NCBI GenBank assembly: GCA_017654935.2
Contig: CM065711.1
Span: 26,234,079-26,298,078 of the forward strand
DNA length: 64,000 nt
Source of the DNA: Phymorhynchus buccinoides
Taxonomy: Eukaryota; Mollusca; Gastropoda; Neogastropoda; Raphitomidae
Direction of reading: 5' to 3'
How positions within the stretch are numbered: position 1 is the stretch's first letter; each line of letters begins with the position of its first letter. The notes under the pieces are model-generated. The model was not told the origin of the DNA and did not search any database. It saw only the letters and a list, made by a program, of their open reading frames with translations. Made by a program: the position numbers and the translations under genes. Positions 45,698-59,359 of the stretch are shown here, in pieces.

Positions 45698-46150
45698 ACA
45701 CGAACGAATTCATACTCCTTTGCCAATCTACGAAAAAAGAAATATACACGAACGAATTCATACTCCTTAGCCGATCTACGAAAGAAACATACACGAACGA
45801 ATTCATACTCCTTAGCCGATCTACGAAAAAAAGAAATATACACGAACGAATTCATACTCCTTAGCCGATCTACGAAAGAAACATACACGAACGAATTCAT
45901 ACTCCTTAGCCGATCTACGAAAAAAAGAAACAGACACGAACGAATTCATTCTCCTTAGCCGATCTACGAAAAAAAGAAATATACACGAACGAATTCATAC
46001 TCCTTAGCCGATCTACGAAAAAAAGAAACATACACGAACGAATTCATACTCCTTAGCCGATCTACGAAAAAAAGAAACAGACACGAACGAATTCATTCTC
46101 CTTAGCCGATCTACGAAAAAAAGAAACATACACGAACGAATCAGTTCATA
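45698..46150. repeat. ~46-49-bp tandem array, ~10 copies
   Basis: Unit ATACACGAACGAATTCATAC + TCCTTAGCCGATCTACGAAA + variable A-rich linker, whose length changes the frame. It produces pseudo-peptides such as YTNEFILLSRSTKK on + and NSFVYVSF on -. Confidence 0.88.
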
Positions 46151-46369
46151 CTCCTTTGCGATCGTAGATCGGCAAAGGACAAAGACAGAGAGAGAGGGGT
46201 GGGGGGGGGGGGGGGGGGAGACAAAGACAGAGACAGCTACAGAGATGAAGGAAGAACTGGAAGAAGAGACAGACAGGGTGGTGCTTGCAAGGTGATCAAG
46301 AGAGAAAGGGGGGGAGACTGACAGACAGACAGACAGACATATAGACAGAGGGAGACTTCTTCTTCTTCT

Positions 46370-46560
46370 TCTTCTGCGTTTCCATGCCATATGGCCGGTA
46401 AGGTACATGATGCGGTGTTCGGTTTTCAGTTTTCACTGGTCTCCCCGCTAGTATATCTACAGTCGACACATTCTGATTTCGGAGCAGCTGCTCAAAGGAG
46501 AATAAAATATGGAAGATTTTTTTTTTAAGGCAGGAGAATGGGGCCAATAAGTCAGATAGC
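46370..46560 (+). repeat. Single-copy relative of the 82-bp array unit plus Rep-G flank
   Basis: CTTCTTCTTCTTCTTCTGCG start, GGCCGGTAAGGTACATGATG, TTTTCACTGGTCTCCCCGCT, ACAGTCGACACATTCTGA, CAAAGGAGAATAAAATATGG. It probably shows the pre-amplification state of 35904-36645. Confidence 0.7.
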
Positions 46561-46720
46561 ATAACATCACCAGTCTCCAAAATCCTCCGAAGTCGGAGTG
46601 TGGATGCCCACGTGGCGGGGGTAATCAAAAACGGTCACACACGTAATGTTCTCATCCCCAGCTGGTGCATTTGTACCATACTGTTCAAGTGCTTCGGCTG
46701 TTGAAACTCCTTGGAGTTTT
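46555..46720 (+). repeat. Dispersed repeat, partner of 26755-26950
   Basis: AGCATAACATCACCAGTCTC, AATCCTCCGAAGTCGGAGTG and ACACACGTAATGTTCTCATC, followed by GTGCTTCGGCTGTTG. Confidence 0.65.
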
Positions 46721-46850
46721 TTGTTTTTGTTTTTTTAATTTTCTTTTACATTTTCAAATACAGAACATAAACATAGCTAGGCAAAATAATACAAACCATA
46801 TGACAAAAATAACACAACACATACACATACAAACACATACGCCTGCACAT

Positions 46851-46851
<1 letters not shown>

Positions 46852-46900
<49 letters not shown>
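46852..46900. repeat. (CA)n microsatellite
   Basis: Pure CA run directly before the SINE-D copy. Confidence 0.9.
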
Positions 46901-46903
<3 letters not shown>

Positions 46904-46916
46904 AACGCGCACGAGC

Positions 46917-47120
46917 GAAAATGGAGTTTTACGTCCTCTTGGTCTGAATCAGACACATATGGGACATTTGTAAATACAAATATGGTGGGAACAATACTGG
47001 AGGCAATGCCCGGAGGCAGTACGAAACCAGTAAAGTCCCGATTTTTAAAATTAATACAGATAGCTGTAGCGGTGACCACGCCTCGGTTAAACCTCATCGG
47101 CTATGGCACCGCCACAAGTT
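46917..47120 (-). mobile_element. SINE-D, full-length copy
   Basis: From AAAATGGAGTTTTACGTCCT to GCACCGCCACAAG; over 90% like the copy at 61826-62009. It lies just 3' of the L1/Tx1-like ORF2 on the same strand. Confidence 0.75.
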
Positions 47121-47535
47121 AATATTCTGACATTACTATCAGTGCCGTGAACGCGCACACGCGCGCACACAGACACATATACACACATATACTACATTTT
47201 TTAGGTTAAATAAATAAATAGGTACATTCAATAATCAAACTTTGAACACGAGCTGGACGTTGCAAAATGTTAGTCCACTAATTCTATGACAGGTTATCAT
47301 TCTTTGTTTTATATATGTTATTTTAAAGAAAAAATCTGCAAAAGACAAGGTTCAATAAATACCTCAATGTCACACACAATGGCTGGTGGTTGTTTTTCAA
47401 ATACAGCATTAGCGATAATAATAGTTTTATCCAAAAATAGACACATAAAAATACTAGAAATACTGAGTTAGTTAGTTTTGTTGCACAGGTTTGGGTATAA
47501 GACAGCAAAAGGCGTGGGAAAATAATTACATATGA

Positions 47536-50500
47536 TCAATTGTCACAAAACAATGGAATATATGGCAACCACTTGGTAGAAAAGTCATTGTATTCTAAGT
47601 TCAGATACGCAATGTGTTTTTCGATTCTGTAACGATAATTAATTTTTTTCAAAAATACTGTCACCTGCGGAAGGCATCTTTGTATTTTGCATGTGTATGT
47701 GTAATATTTTGCAAACAATACAATGAAATAAAAAACGGAATCAAGTTTAATATTTATGTCAAAACCCAGTAATATAAGTGTTTTAGATTTTCTGCATTGA
47801 AGCATTTGTCTTTTACTATATTCAAGAATGTGTCCCAAAAGTCTTTACTGTGCGAACATTTCCAAAACATATGGTCAATACTGTCCTTGTTTGTGCCACA
47901 AAAACTACCATTTTCATTCTGAACAATCCCCATTTTTTTCAGTATCACATTAGTACCCAGGCATCTGTGCAAAATTTTAAGTTAAAACCATTTTAGTTTA
48001 ACATCTTTTATTTTGTGTGTGAAATAAAAAGCATGATTTCCAGTCGTGATTAACTGATAATTTTAAATCCCAAGTATTACAACATTTTGATTTTTTATCA
48101 TTTTCAGTTAGTATATCATAATAAGGTTTGGAACCTTTGTGAACAGAAAACAAAATCTTAAAACAAAGAGGTGAAATCAATATATTTATTATTTTGTATA
48201 GTAATACTGGATTTTTTAACATAGTCATTGATTGCATGTTTGATTCCTGTGAAAGTAACAAAGTCAATATTTACATTAAAGTTTTTCTTAAAACTTGTGT
48301 AACTCAGAAAATTACCTTCAGTATCACAGAAAAACGCAAGTAAATTAATATTGTTTTGATCAAGTACTTTGGATGTGATGAATTTCTTTCCAATTTGGAT
48401 TCTGTTATTAAAAAACAGTGGCTCAGAAAGAAATTCAGCAGAATCTTTTGGTTTACATTGATAGAAAAATGTTTTGTAAGCCTCTAAAACATCTGTCCAA
48501 AACTGATTATCATTGGTAAATTTTGAAATATACTCAGGGCCATAATTATTGATAAGTGACCATTTTGGAAAGCTTTTTAGCAAAATATGTGTCCATTTGT
48601 GTGTGGATTTTTCAACTCTACGCATCCATGATACTTTTAATGATAAAACAAACGCTTTTAAATCTGGCAAGCCAATACCACCATTTTTTATGTTTTTATG
48701 CGCTGTTTTACGATTAATCTTGTCTGGCTTTTTATTCCACACAAAGTTATAACAACACTTTTGATAAGTTTCCAAAAATATGTCAGGTGGGTTTGGTAAA
48801 AGCAGCCATAAATGGGTTAATTTGGAAACAATAACAGATTTTAGTATAGCTATTCTGCCCAGAGGAGTCAGTTGTCTTTTTACCCATACCCTAAACAACT
48901 GCTTAACATCTGCTAGTTTGTCTGCATAATTCATAGCCACACACTCTTTCAAATCATTGGTAAACCAAATACCCAATACTTTAAATTTTGGGGGATTCCA
49001 ATCCATTCCTAAATGTTGCATATAGCGAATTTGTGATTTTTTAAAACTTCCTAGCCATATTGCACTGGTTTTATTATAGTTCATATGAAGACCTGAAACG
49101 CGACCAAATCTAAATATCACATTGATACAAGTTTCAAAAGACCTTTGATCCCCTGAAAGCAGAAATTCAGTGTCATCGGCATATTGAGATAACTTAAATT
49201 CTTGATTACTTATCTTAATTCCCTGTATGTTTGGATTTTCCCTTATCATAATGGCCAGTATTTCTGCACATAATACGAAGAGATAGGGTGACACAGGGTC
49301 TCCCTGTCGACATCCTCTTTTAATTTCAAACCATTCTGAAACTTGACCGTTCACAATAATGCAAGATTTAATATGATTATAAAAAGTACTTATCCATTGA
49401 CAAATGTCATTTTTGAAACCAAACTCTTTTAGCACTCTAAACATAAAATCCCAATTTACCGAATCGAACGCTTTTTCGAAGTCAATGTTTAACAATAGTC
49501 CAGGTAAATTATGCTTTTCTAAGTAAGATATTGTATCATAAATTAATCTAATATTATCGCCTATAAATCTGTTTCAAATAAATACTGTTTGGTCTTCACT
49601 AATTATCTTAGGCAATACTGTCTTTAATCTATTTGCGATACAAGAAGAATCAATTTTGTATACAACGTTTAAAAGCGAAATAGGCCTCCAGTTATTAATA
49701 TGTTCTCTTGATTTGTCAGGTTTAGGAATACATGTTATAATCCCTTCTTTTTGTACATTTGATAATTCCCCCTTTCTAAAACTTGAATGAAGTGCTCTAA
49801 CTACAAGCATTCCCAACTGTTTCCAGAACACATGTTATAATCCCTTCTTTTTGTACATTTGATAATTCCCCCTTTCTAAAACTTGAATGAAGTGCTCTAA
49901 CTACAAGCATTCCCAACTGTTTCCAGAACACATGTTATAATCCCTTCTTTTTGTACATTTGATAATTCCCCCTTTCTAAAACTTGAATGAAGTGCTCTAA
50001 CTACAAGCATTCCCAACTGTTTCCAGAACACATGTTATAATCCCTTCTTTTTGTACATTTGATAATTCCCCCTTTCTAAAACTTGAATTAAGTGCTCTAA
50101 CTACAAGTATTCCCAACTGTTTCCAGAACACATGTTATAATCCCTTCTTTTTGTACATTTGATAATTCCCCCTTTCTAAAACTTGAATTGAGTGCTCTAA
50201 CTACAAGTATTCCCAACTGTTTCCAGAACACATGTTATAATCCCTTCTTTTTGTACATTTGATAATTCCCCCTTTCTAAAACTTGAATTAAGTGCTCTAA
50301 CTACAAGTATTCCCAACTGTTTCCAGAACACATGTTATAATCCCTTCTTTTTGTACATTTGATAATTCCCCCTTTCTAAAACTTGAATTGAGTGCTCTAA
50401 CTACAAGTATTCCCAACTGTTTCCAGAACACATGTTATAATCCCTTCTTTTTGTACATTTGATAATTCCCCCTTTCTAAAACTTGAATTGAGTGCTCTAA

Positions 50501-53500
50501 CTACAAGTATTCCCAACTGTTTCCAGAACACATGTTATAATCCCTTCTTTTTGTACATTTGATAATTCCCCCTTTCTAAAACTTGAATTGAGTGCTCTAA
50601 CTACAAGTATTCCCAACTGTCTCCAGAACACTTGTTATAATCCCTTCTTTTTGTACATTTGATAATTCCCCCTTTCTAAAACTTGAATTGAGTGCTCTAA
50701 CTACAAGTATTCCCAACTGTTTCCAGAACACATGTTATAATCCCTTCTTTTTGTACATTTGATAATTCCCCCTTTCTAAAACTTGAATGAAGTGCTCTAA
50801 CTACAAGTATTCCCAACTGTCTCCAGAACACTTGTTATAATCCCTTCTTTTTGTACATTTGATAATTCCCCCTTTCTAAAACTTGAATTGAGTGCTCTAA
50901 CTACAAGTATTCCCAACTGTCTCCAGAACACTTGTTATAATCCCTTCTTTTTGTACATTTGATAATTCCCCCTTTCTAAAACTTGAATGAAGTGCTCTAA
51001 CTACAAGTATTCCCAACTGTCTCCAGAACACTTGTTATAATCCCTTCTTTTTGTACATTTGATAATTCCCCCTTTCTAAAACTTGAATGAAGTGCTCTAA
51101 CTACAAGTATTCCCAACTGTCTCCAGAACACTTGTTATAATCCCTTCTTTTTGTACATTTGATAATTCCCCCTTTCTAAAACTTGAATGAAGTGCTCTAA
51201 CTACAAGTATTCCCAACTGTCTCCAGAACACTTGTTATAATCCCTTCTTTTTGTACATTTGATAATTCCCCCTTTCTAAAACTTGAATGAAGTGCTCTAA
51301 CTACAAGTATTCCCAACTGTCTCCAGAACACTTGTTATAATCCCTTCTTTTTGTACATTTGATAATTCCCCCTTTCTAAAACTTGAATGAAGTGCTCTAA
51401 CTACAAGTATTCCCAACTGTCTCCAGAACACTTGTTATAATCCCTTCTTTTTGTACATTTGATAATTCCCCCTTTCTAAAACTTGAATGAAGTGCTCTAA
51501 CTACAAGTATTCCCAACTGTCTCCAGAACACTTGTTATAATCCCTTCTTTTTGTACATTTGATAATTCCCCCTTTCTAAAACTTGAATTAAGTGCTCTAA
51601 CTACAAGTATTCCCAACTGTTTCCAGAACACATGTTATAATCCCTTCTTTTTGTACATTTGATAATTCCCCCTTTCTAAAACTTGAATGAAGTGCTCTAA
51701 CTACAAGTATTCCCAACTGTTTCCAGAACACATGTTATAATCCCTTCTTTTTGTACATTTGATAATTCCCCCTTTCTAAAACTTGAATTGAGTGCTCTAA
51801 CTACAAGTATTCCCAACTGTTTCCAGAACACATGTTATAATCCCTTCTTTTTGTACATTTGATAATTCCCCCTTTCTAAAACTTGAATTGAGTGCTCTAA
51901 CTACAAGTATTCCCAACTGTTTCCAGAACACATGTTATAATCCCTTCTTTTTGTACATTTGATAATTCCCCCTTTCTAAAACTTGAATTGAGTGCTCTAA
52001 CTACAAGTATTCCCAACTGTCTCCAGAACACTTGTTATAATCCCTTCTTTTTGTACATTTGATAATTCCCCCTTTCTAAAACTTGAATTGAGTGCTCTAA
52101 CTACAAGTATTCCCAACTGTTTCCAGAACACATGTTATAATCCCTTCTTTTTGTACATTTGATAATTCCCCCTTTCTAAAACTTGAATGAAGTGCTCTAA
52201 CTACAAGTATTCCCAACTGTCTCCAGAACACTTGTTATAATCCCTTCTTTTTGTACATTTGATAATTCCCCCTTTCTAAAACTTGAATTGAGTGCTCTAA
52301 CTACAAGTATTCCCAACTGTTTCCAGAACACATGTTATAATCCCTTCTTTTTGTACATTTGATAATTCCCCCTTTCTAAAACTTGAATTGAGTGCTCTAA
52401 CTACAAGTATTCCCAACTGTTTCCAGAACACATGTTATAATCCCTTCTTTTTGTACATTTGATAATTCCCCCTTTCTAAAACTTGAATTAAGTGCTCTAA
52501 CTACAAGTATTCCCAACTGTTTCCAGAACACATGTTATAATCCCTTCTTTTTGTACATTTGATAATTCCCCCTTTCTAAAACTTGAATTGAGTGCTCTAA
52601 CTACAAGTATTCCCAACTGTTTCCAGAACACATGTTATAATCCCTTCTTTTTGTACATTTGATAATTCCCCCTTTCTAAAACTTGAATTGAGTGCTCTAA
52701 CTACAAGTATTCCCAACTGTTTCCAGAACACATGTTATAATCCCTTCTTTTTGTACATTTGATAATTCCCCCTTTCTAAAACTTGAATTGAGTGCTCTAA
52801 CTACAAGTATTCCCAACTGTCTCCAGAACACATGTTATAATCCCTTCTTTTTGTACATTTGATAATTCCCCCTTTCTAAAACTTGAATTGAGTGCTCTAA
52901 CTACAAGTATTCCCAACTGTTTCCAGAACACATGTTATAATCCCTTCTTTTTGTACATTTGATAATTCCCCCTTTCTAAAACTTGAATGAAGTGCTCTAA
53001 CTACAAGTATTCCCAACTGTCTCCAGAACACTTGTTATAATCCCTTCTTTTTGTACATTTGATAATTCCCCCTTTCTAAAACTTGAATTGAGTGCTCTAA
53101 CTACAAGTATTCCCAACTGTCTCCAGAACACTTGTTATAATCCCTTCTTTTTGTACATTTGATAATTCCCCCTTTCTAAAACTTGAATTGAGTGCTCTAA
53201 CTACAAGTATTCCCAACTGTCTCCAGAACACTTGTTATAATCCCTTCTTTTTGTACATTTGATAATTCCCCCTTTCTAAAACTTGAATGAAGTGCTCTAA
53301 CTACAAGTATTCCCAACTGTCTCCAGAACACTTGTTATAATCCCTTCTTTTTGTACATTTGATAATTCCCCCTTTCTAAAACTTGAATGAAGTGCTCTAA
53401 CTACAAGTATTCCCAACTGTCTCCAGAACACTTGTTATAATCCCTTCTTTTTGTACATTTGATAATTCCCCCTTTCTAAAACTTGAATTGAGTGCTCTAA

Positions 53501-56302
53501 CTACAAGTATTCCCAACTGTCTCCAGAACACTTGTTATAATCCCTTCTTTTTGTACATTTGATAATTCCCCCTTTCTAAAACTTGAATGAAGTGCTCTAA
53601 CTACAAGTATTCCCAACTGTCTCCAGAACACTTGTTATAATCCCTTCTTTTTGTACATTTGATAATTCCCCCTTTCTAAAACTTGAATTGAGTGCTCTAA
53701 CTACAAGTATTCCCAACTGTTTCCAGAACACATGTTATAATCCCTTCTTTTTGTACATTTGATAATTCCCCCTTTCTAAAACTTGAATTGAGTGCTCTAA
53801 CTACAAGTATTCCCAACTGTCTCCAGAACACTTGTTATAATCCCTTCTTTTTGTACATTTGATAATTCCCCCTTTCTAAAACTTGAATGAAGTGCTCTAA
53901 CTACAAGTATTCCCAACTGTCTCCAGAACACTTGTTATAATCCCTTCTTTTTGTACATTTGATAATTCCCCCTTTCTAAAACTTGAATGAAGTGCTCTAA
54001 CTACAAGTATTCCCAACTGTTTCCAGAACACATGTTATAATCCCTTCTTTTTGTACATTTGATAATTCCCCCTTTCTAAAACTTGAATTGAGTGCTCTAA
54101 CTACAAGTATTCCCAACTGTCTCCAGAACACTTGTTATAATCCCTTCTTTTTGTACATTTGATAATTCCCCCTTTCTAAAACTTGAATTGAGTGCTCTAA
54201 CTACAAGTATTCCCAACTGTCTCCAGAACACTTGTTATAATCCCTTCTTTTTGTACATTTGATAATTCCCCCTTTCTAAAACTTGAATTAAGTGCTCTAA
54301 CTACAAGTATTCCCAACTGTCTCCAGAACACTTGTTATAATCCCTTCTTTTTGTACATTTGATAATTCCCCCTTTCTAAAACTTGAATTAAGTGCTCTAA
54401 CTACAAGTATTCCCAACTGTTTCCAGAACACATGTTATAATCCCTTCTTTTTGTACATTTGATAATTCCCCCTTTCTAAAACTTGAATTGAGTGCTCTAA
54501 CTACAAGTATTCCCAACTGTTTCCAGAACACATGTTATAATCCCTTCTTTTTGTACATTTGATAATTCCCCCTTTCTAAAACTTGAATTAAGTGCTCTAA
54601 CTACAAGTATTCCCAACTGTTTCCAGAACACATGTTATAATCCCTTCTTTTTGTACATTTGATAATTCCCCCTTTCTAAAACTTGAATTAAGTGCTCTAA
54701 CTACAAGTATTCCCAACTGTCTCCAGAACACTTGTTATAATCCCTTCTTTTTGTACATTTGATAATTCCCCCTTTCTAAAACTTGAATTAAGTGCTCTAA
54801 CTACAAGTATTCCCAACTGTTTCCAGAACACTTAAAACAATTCAGCAGTAAAGCCATCAGATCCAGGGCTTTTGTTGTTTTTCGTGTCTTTTAAGACAGA
54901 TGTAGCTTCCTCTAAAGTAATGTCACCTTCCAGTTCCTTTGCTTCTACTTCATCTAAACGTGGCATATTGTTTATTAAGTCTTTTAGTTCGCCTTTCTCA
55001 ACTTCAACTTTCCGATTAAAAAATAGTGATTTATAAAATTGTTGAACTTCTTGAAGTATATCCTTTTGATCTGTTAAGACATTACCTTGGTCATTTACTA
55101 ATCTAGCCATATTTTTGCTAACATAGTGGCGTTTTTCCAAATTGCAGAAATAATTACTGACTTTCTCGCCTTCAGCTATCCACCTTGCTCTTGATCTTAA
55201 TGATACTCCCTCCATTCTTTTTTCTCTTATCATTTTTAATTGATCTTTTTTCACGTTTAAAGTCAAAGTTGTGTGTTCAGTTTTATGTTGAACCGATTCT
55301 AGCCTATTAATCTTCTACTAATACCTTTTCCTCTTCTGCAGTTTTTTAATTTTTCATAGTAGCATAAGATATGGTCTTTGAACGAATCTTCATCAAAAGA
55401 AAATCAAGAAAAGTATCCTCAGAGACAGAAAACTGTAATTGTTCATCGGAAACTTCACTATTTGCATTCGTTGTATATTCCTGTTTAACATTTAATATTT
55501 CAGAATTAATTTCATCCACAAATGCCTTATCTGTTAAGAGGGATGAATTAAATTTCCAAAATGTTTTATGGTTTATATTTTCATTAAATGTTAAGGTTAA
55601 TACTATAGCAGAATGGCCTGTTCTATAGCCACAGATAATGTCTACATCATTCACAAATGAAACTACATAGTCTGATATTAAAAAGAAATCAAGTCTTGCC
55701 TGCTGGAAAGGATTGGTTCTTCTCCAAGTGAAACGCTGACAGTCCGAATTCAAATCACGCCAAATATCATTTAAATCTAAAGTTTCTATAATATTTTTAA
55801 CCGCTTCTTTAGCCTTGGGGTTGTTAACGTGTTTGTAATTATAGTAATCTCTGGCAGGGTCAAGTACTAAATTGAAATCACCTGCAACTACAATATAATC
55901 TACATTTAACTCGTTTATTTTTTAATTTATGCTATTATAAAATTCTGGATTGTTTTTATTAGGTCCATATACATTAACAAAAAGAAAGTGCTTATTCTGT
56001 GTCTCAACTATCACCATAATATAGTTCCCAGTGTTCTCTTTTATTACCCTTTTTACCTTGAACTCGAAGTTATTATTGAATAAAATGGCTACCCCCCTTG
56101 CGTTAGACTGAAAGCTAGAAAAATACCCCTGGTAACCCCATTCCGCTAACACATACTTTTCCATACTTTCCTCAAAGTGAGTATTCTGTAAAAAATACAC
56201 CGAATGTTTCTTAGTTCTCAAAAAATGAAAAACATCACGTCTTTTCTGTGACATGTTGAGGCCTTGACAGTTTACAGAAAGTATTGAAATGTTGCTATCC
56301 AT
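47536..56302 (-). pseudogene. L1/Tx1-like LINE ORF2 (endonuclease-reverse transcriptase), broken
   Basis: The start ATG at 56302 opens an APE-type endonuclease (SILSVNCQGLN, FLQNTHFEE, ARGVAILFNN, FVNVYGPN, later AGDFNLVLDP, ARLDFFLIS, SAIVLTLTF), with an in-frame TAA near 55920. The linker frame 55266-54832 ends at a TAA (…SPGSDGFTAELF) exactly where the array begins. Past the array: GELSNVQKEGIITCIPKPDK, NNWRPISLLNVVYK, an in-frame TGA near 49575, then LLNIDFEKAFDSVNWDF, GCRQGDPVSPYLF, SQYADDTEFLLSG (catalytic YADD). The C-terminal CGTNKDSIDHMFWKC Cys/His region is at 47760-47970 and the tail reaches about 47536. Several stops and frameshifts make it non-functional. Confidence 0.9.
49731..54830. 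repeat. 100-bp tandem array, exactly 51 copies, made from LINE ORF2 coding sequence
   Basis: Every unit is 100 bp with no indel, from CATGTTATAATCCC to …CAACTGTYTCCAGAACA. The - strand of one unit encodes FWKQLGMLVVRAL … GELSNVQKEGIIT of the RT N-terminal region. Variation is confined to a few sites: GAATGA/GAATTG/GAATTA, TTCCAGAACACAT versus CTCCAGAACACTT, and one early GCATT/GTATT. Since 100 is not a multiple of 3, consecutive copies change frame, so the array cannot code. The first unit (49731) is still joined to the rest of the RT. Confidence 0.97.
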
Positions 56303-56399
56303 TATTGTATATATGCATAGATAAATGCAAGCATCCAACCCACCAACAGACTTCAAAAACCTCATGTAGCAATACGAACATATAAAGGTAAACAACTAA

Positions 56400-56910
56400 C
56401 AAACAAACAAACAAACAAAACAATACATGTAAACAAACCTTTCAGACTAACAACCACAATCGAGAGCACAGGAAAAAACCAAATCTCACACATCGTGAGC
56501 AAAAGAGAAAACTAAATCACTGTTTGGCTCACAGAAGCCTCAGGGATAACAAAACGTGAAGACAAAATTGAAAATAGAAAATGTCACGCATTTCAAACCA
56601 ACAGTCCAAAATGTGCACACATTAAAATCGACGAGCAACTTTGTCCGGAAGAATAGGGGTGAAACATCTCAAATAGGCCAACAGAGTGGAAAAGGAAGAC
56701 GGGGCGAATGGGAGGGAAGGAAGTGTGTGGGGGGGAGGTGTCCAAAAAAAGCAACATGTGAGCTAGTAGTACAAAAGCATGCACCTGGTTTGCGAGAGTA
56801 GGCCTACATAAAAAAACAATCGTCCGTACGTGTATCTTAAATTGAAAGGAAAGGATAAGAGAACTTCGAAGATTTACCGGCCGGTCCATAACTCCGTGAA
56901 GCACGACACA
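56400..56910. other. Spacer between LINE ORF2 start and CT/C tract, no gene
   Basis: (AAAC)n at 56400-56420 and purine-rich sequence. No recognised domain. It may be the inter-ORF or 5' region of the LINE. Confidence 0.4.
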
Positions 56911-56911
56911 C

Positions 56912-57062
56912 ACACACACTCTCTCTATCTCTCTCTCCCCCCCCCCCTCTCTCCCCCCCCCCTCTCTCTCTCCCCCCCCCTCTCTCCCCCCCTCTCTCTC
57001 CCCCCCCCTCTCTCTCCCCCCCTCTCTCCCCCCCCTCTCTCCCCCCTCCCTCCCCCCCCCCA
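56912..57062. repeat. CT / poly-C low-complexity tract
   Basis: ACACAC, then CTCTCT and runs of 6-10 C. It gives false Gly/Glu/Arg or Pro/Ser-rich frames. Confidence 0.9.
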
Positions 57063-57611
57063 CCCCACAACAACGCAGCCCCAGGTCAGAATATCACCAC
57101 TGGGCCACCACGGGGAACGAGAAAAAACAACGTGCACTTCCACCTACCCCTCCCTCTCTCTCTTTTATATTTTCTGTACTGGTGAACATGGTGCTATGCT
57201 AAGCAGAAACAATGAATACACTGAGGGGTGGGGTGGGGGCGATTGGGAAACCTAAAAAACGATAAGTCCAGGAAACCAAAGTCGGAAAAAAAAAACCCAA
57301 CAACATAGAAAACTTCTACACCTGTCTTTATGTACAGCGCTTTTTATCTTAGAAAACAAACTTTGAGAATCAATCGTGGAAACAGAAACCAGGAAACAAA
57401 TATCAGTTAATAGGTCGCAATATGAAAAACAAGTTAATAATCGTGGACAAATATATAAACAGAACAAATCAAATGTTATCCAATGGCACATAATTTGAGT
57501 GATCACACCAATATTTTCTTTTCAGTTTTACTACAAAAGTAAAAGCAAAACCATACAAACACATCACCATCAATAGTCTTTTTTTCTGCTTCAGCATCAT
57601 TAGGAAATATA

Positions 57612-57825
57612 GGGGAAGACGGGGTAAAAAGCGCATGGGCGGGTAAGAAGCCCACCCCAATTATCTCATGAAATAAAGAAAATTTCAGTCAAATTTGCCC
57701 ATGAGACGAATGCTAGACATTAACGCTCGTCTCATGGGCAAAATGAGACTGAAATTTGCTTCATTTCATGAGATAATTGGGGTGGGCTTCTTACCCGCCC
57801 ATGCGCTTTTTACCCCGTCTTCCCC
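57612..57825. mobile_element. Palindromic MITE with TA flanks (young copy 1)
   Basis: Ends GGGGAAGACGGGGTAAAAAG and the exact mirror. The two ~100-bp arms are almost perfect inverted repeats around GACGAATGCTAGACATTAAC, so the element is one long hairpin. TA on both sides (57610-57611, 57826-57827) fits a Tc1/mariner-type target. It differs from the 62010 copy at one visible base (57713 C versus 62111 T). Confidence 0.92.
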
Positions 57826-57831
57826 TATATA

Positions 57832-58115
57832 GGTGAAGACGGGGTAAAAAGCCCATGGGCGGGCAAGAATCCCACGCCAACCATCCCCCGAAACCAAGCA
57901 AACCCCAGCCAAATCTGCCCATGAGACGAATGCCAAATATGAACACTCGCCCCATGGGCAAAAGTTAACCGAAACCCGCCCCACCCCGTGAGACAATCAA
58001 TTGGGACACTATGCAGCGAGCGCCCATGGGGGTGCAACGTGTAATGTCCAATTGGGACATTACGAGGTGTCACACCCCCCACCCGCTCATGGGCCCGCCA
58101 CCCCGTCCTGCCCTA
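57832..58115. mobile_element. Old, diverged member of the palindromic MITE family
   Basis: GGTGAAGACGGGGTAAAAAG, GCCCATGGGCGGGC, GCCCATGAGACGAATGCC and the mirrored CATGGGCCCGCCACCCCGTC end. It directly follows the young copy. Internal AATTGGGACA…TGTCCAATT adds a second hairpin. Confidence 0.75.
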
Positions 58116-58231
58116 CGAAGTGACCAACAGCGCGTTACAACTAAGACTGAAATAGAGGCGAATAATAGCCTACTTTAATTATGTTTTATTATACATTTTT
58201 AGCACACACTATCGTAAGAACGCCTACAGAC

Positions 58232-58237
<6 letters not shown>

Positions 58238-58282
<45 letters not shown>

Positions 58283-58303
58283 ACACACACATACATACAC
58301 ACA

Positions 58304-58365
<62 letters not shown>
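58238..58365. repeat. (CA)n then (CT)n compound microsatellite
   Basis: CA run 58238-58305, CT run 58306-58366, then CGCGCG and more CA. Confidence 0.92.
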
Positions 58366-58368
<3 letters not shown>

Positions 58369-58439
58369 CACATGCGCGCGCGCGCGCACGCTCATGCACG
58401 CACGCAAGCACAGACACAGACACAAATCATAGTTAAGTA

Positions 58440-59359
58440 GGTGGCATGTCTTTGCTAATCTCATGTAACTTTACCACAACTGACATTAAGGTTCTGTAGA
58501 TGTTAGTCACCAGCAAATGAAGAAGAACCCTTGATTGGAATAGTCATAATTGAGGAAATCATCTGACTGCTAAACAATCCACACACATATTATGGCATCA
58601 CAAAAGCAGTACATTTTTTTCTCCAATAAACGTGGCACACAGCATCACAAAAGTAATAATCTTACTTCCCTTAAAAAAAGATAAGAACTGAAGTAAACAC
58701 CAGCCAAAGCACAGTTATAGTGTTTTCTGACCACAATACTGAAACAAACAGTCAATTGATGCAACCGTCACAAGGACCCCCATTTCAGTATAACCCACAA
58801 TATTCCCGCAAAAAAGGAGAAAGGCAAAAATAGATAGATTAAACCTATCCCTGTTACACACGACCATCTCTACATTTTTTTTCTAATCAAAGACAGAACT
58901 GAAAAATTATTTATAATTACATGTAATCTGCAGCTCAATATGTACACATGCCCATACCAAAAGCATGAACCATTTTAAAAATACATTTCTGTTATCAGTT
59001 TTAACATTTTTATAATCTTCAATCCTCCAAAAAGATAAACTATTAAATCAAAGAAATCACAATCCATAGATTCATTACAGAAAACCCTCGATATTACGCA
59101 ACCATCCATACTGTAGAGATCAAAAAGTGTAGAGTAACTCTTTCCCTTCACTATGTCCATGCAATTCAGCTAGTGCGCTCAAATATAGAAATTCACAACC
59201 ACATTAATATGCATCTATGCTCTTCATGCATACATACTTCTATGCAAACGCATATATGATTCTGAATAAAATGGTTGCTCGCACACACGCATGTATGTTT
59301 TTATGTATCAATTCTTTTGTTCTATTTTAGAGCAAAATACCGATATAACTCGCCCAAAT

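Larger units (their letters stand above)
47285..56395 (-). mobile_element. L1/Tx1-like LINE ORF2 region, expanded by a 5.1-kb array
   Basis: All domains of an L1-clade ORF2 follow in order on the - strand (endonuclease, RT, C-terminal region), split by the 100-bp array at 49731-54830. Without the array the ORF2 would be about 3.6 kb, normal for the clade. Borders are approximate. Broken ORF1 sequence of the same clade lies at 61088-62380 on the same strand and may belong to the same insertion. Confidence 0.85.
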
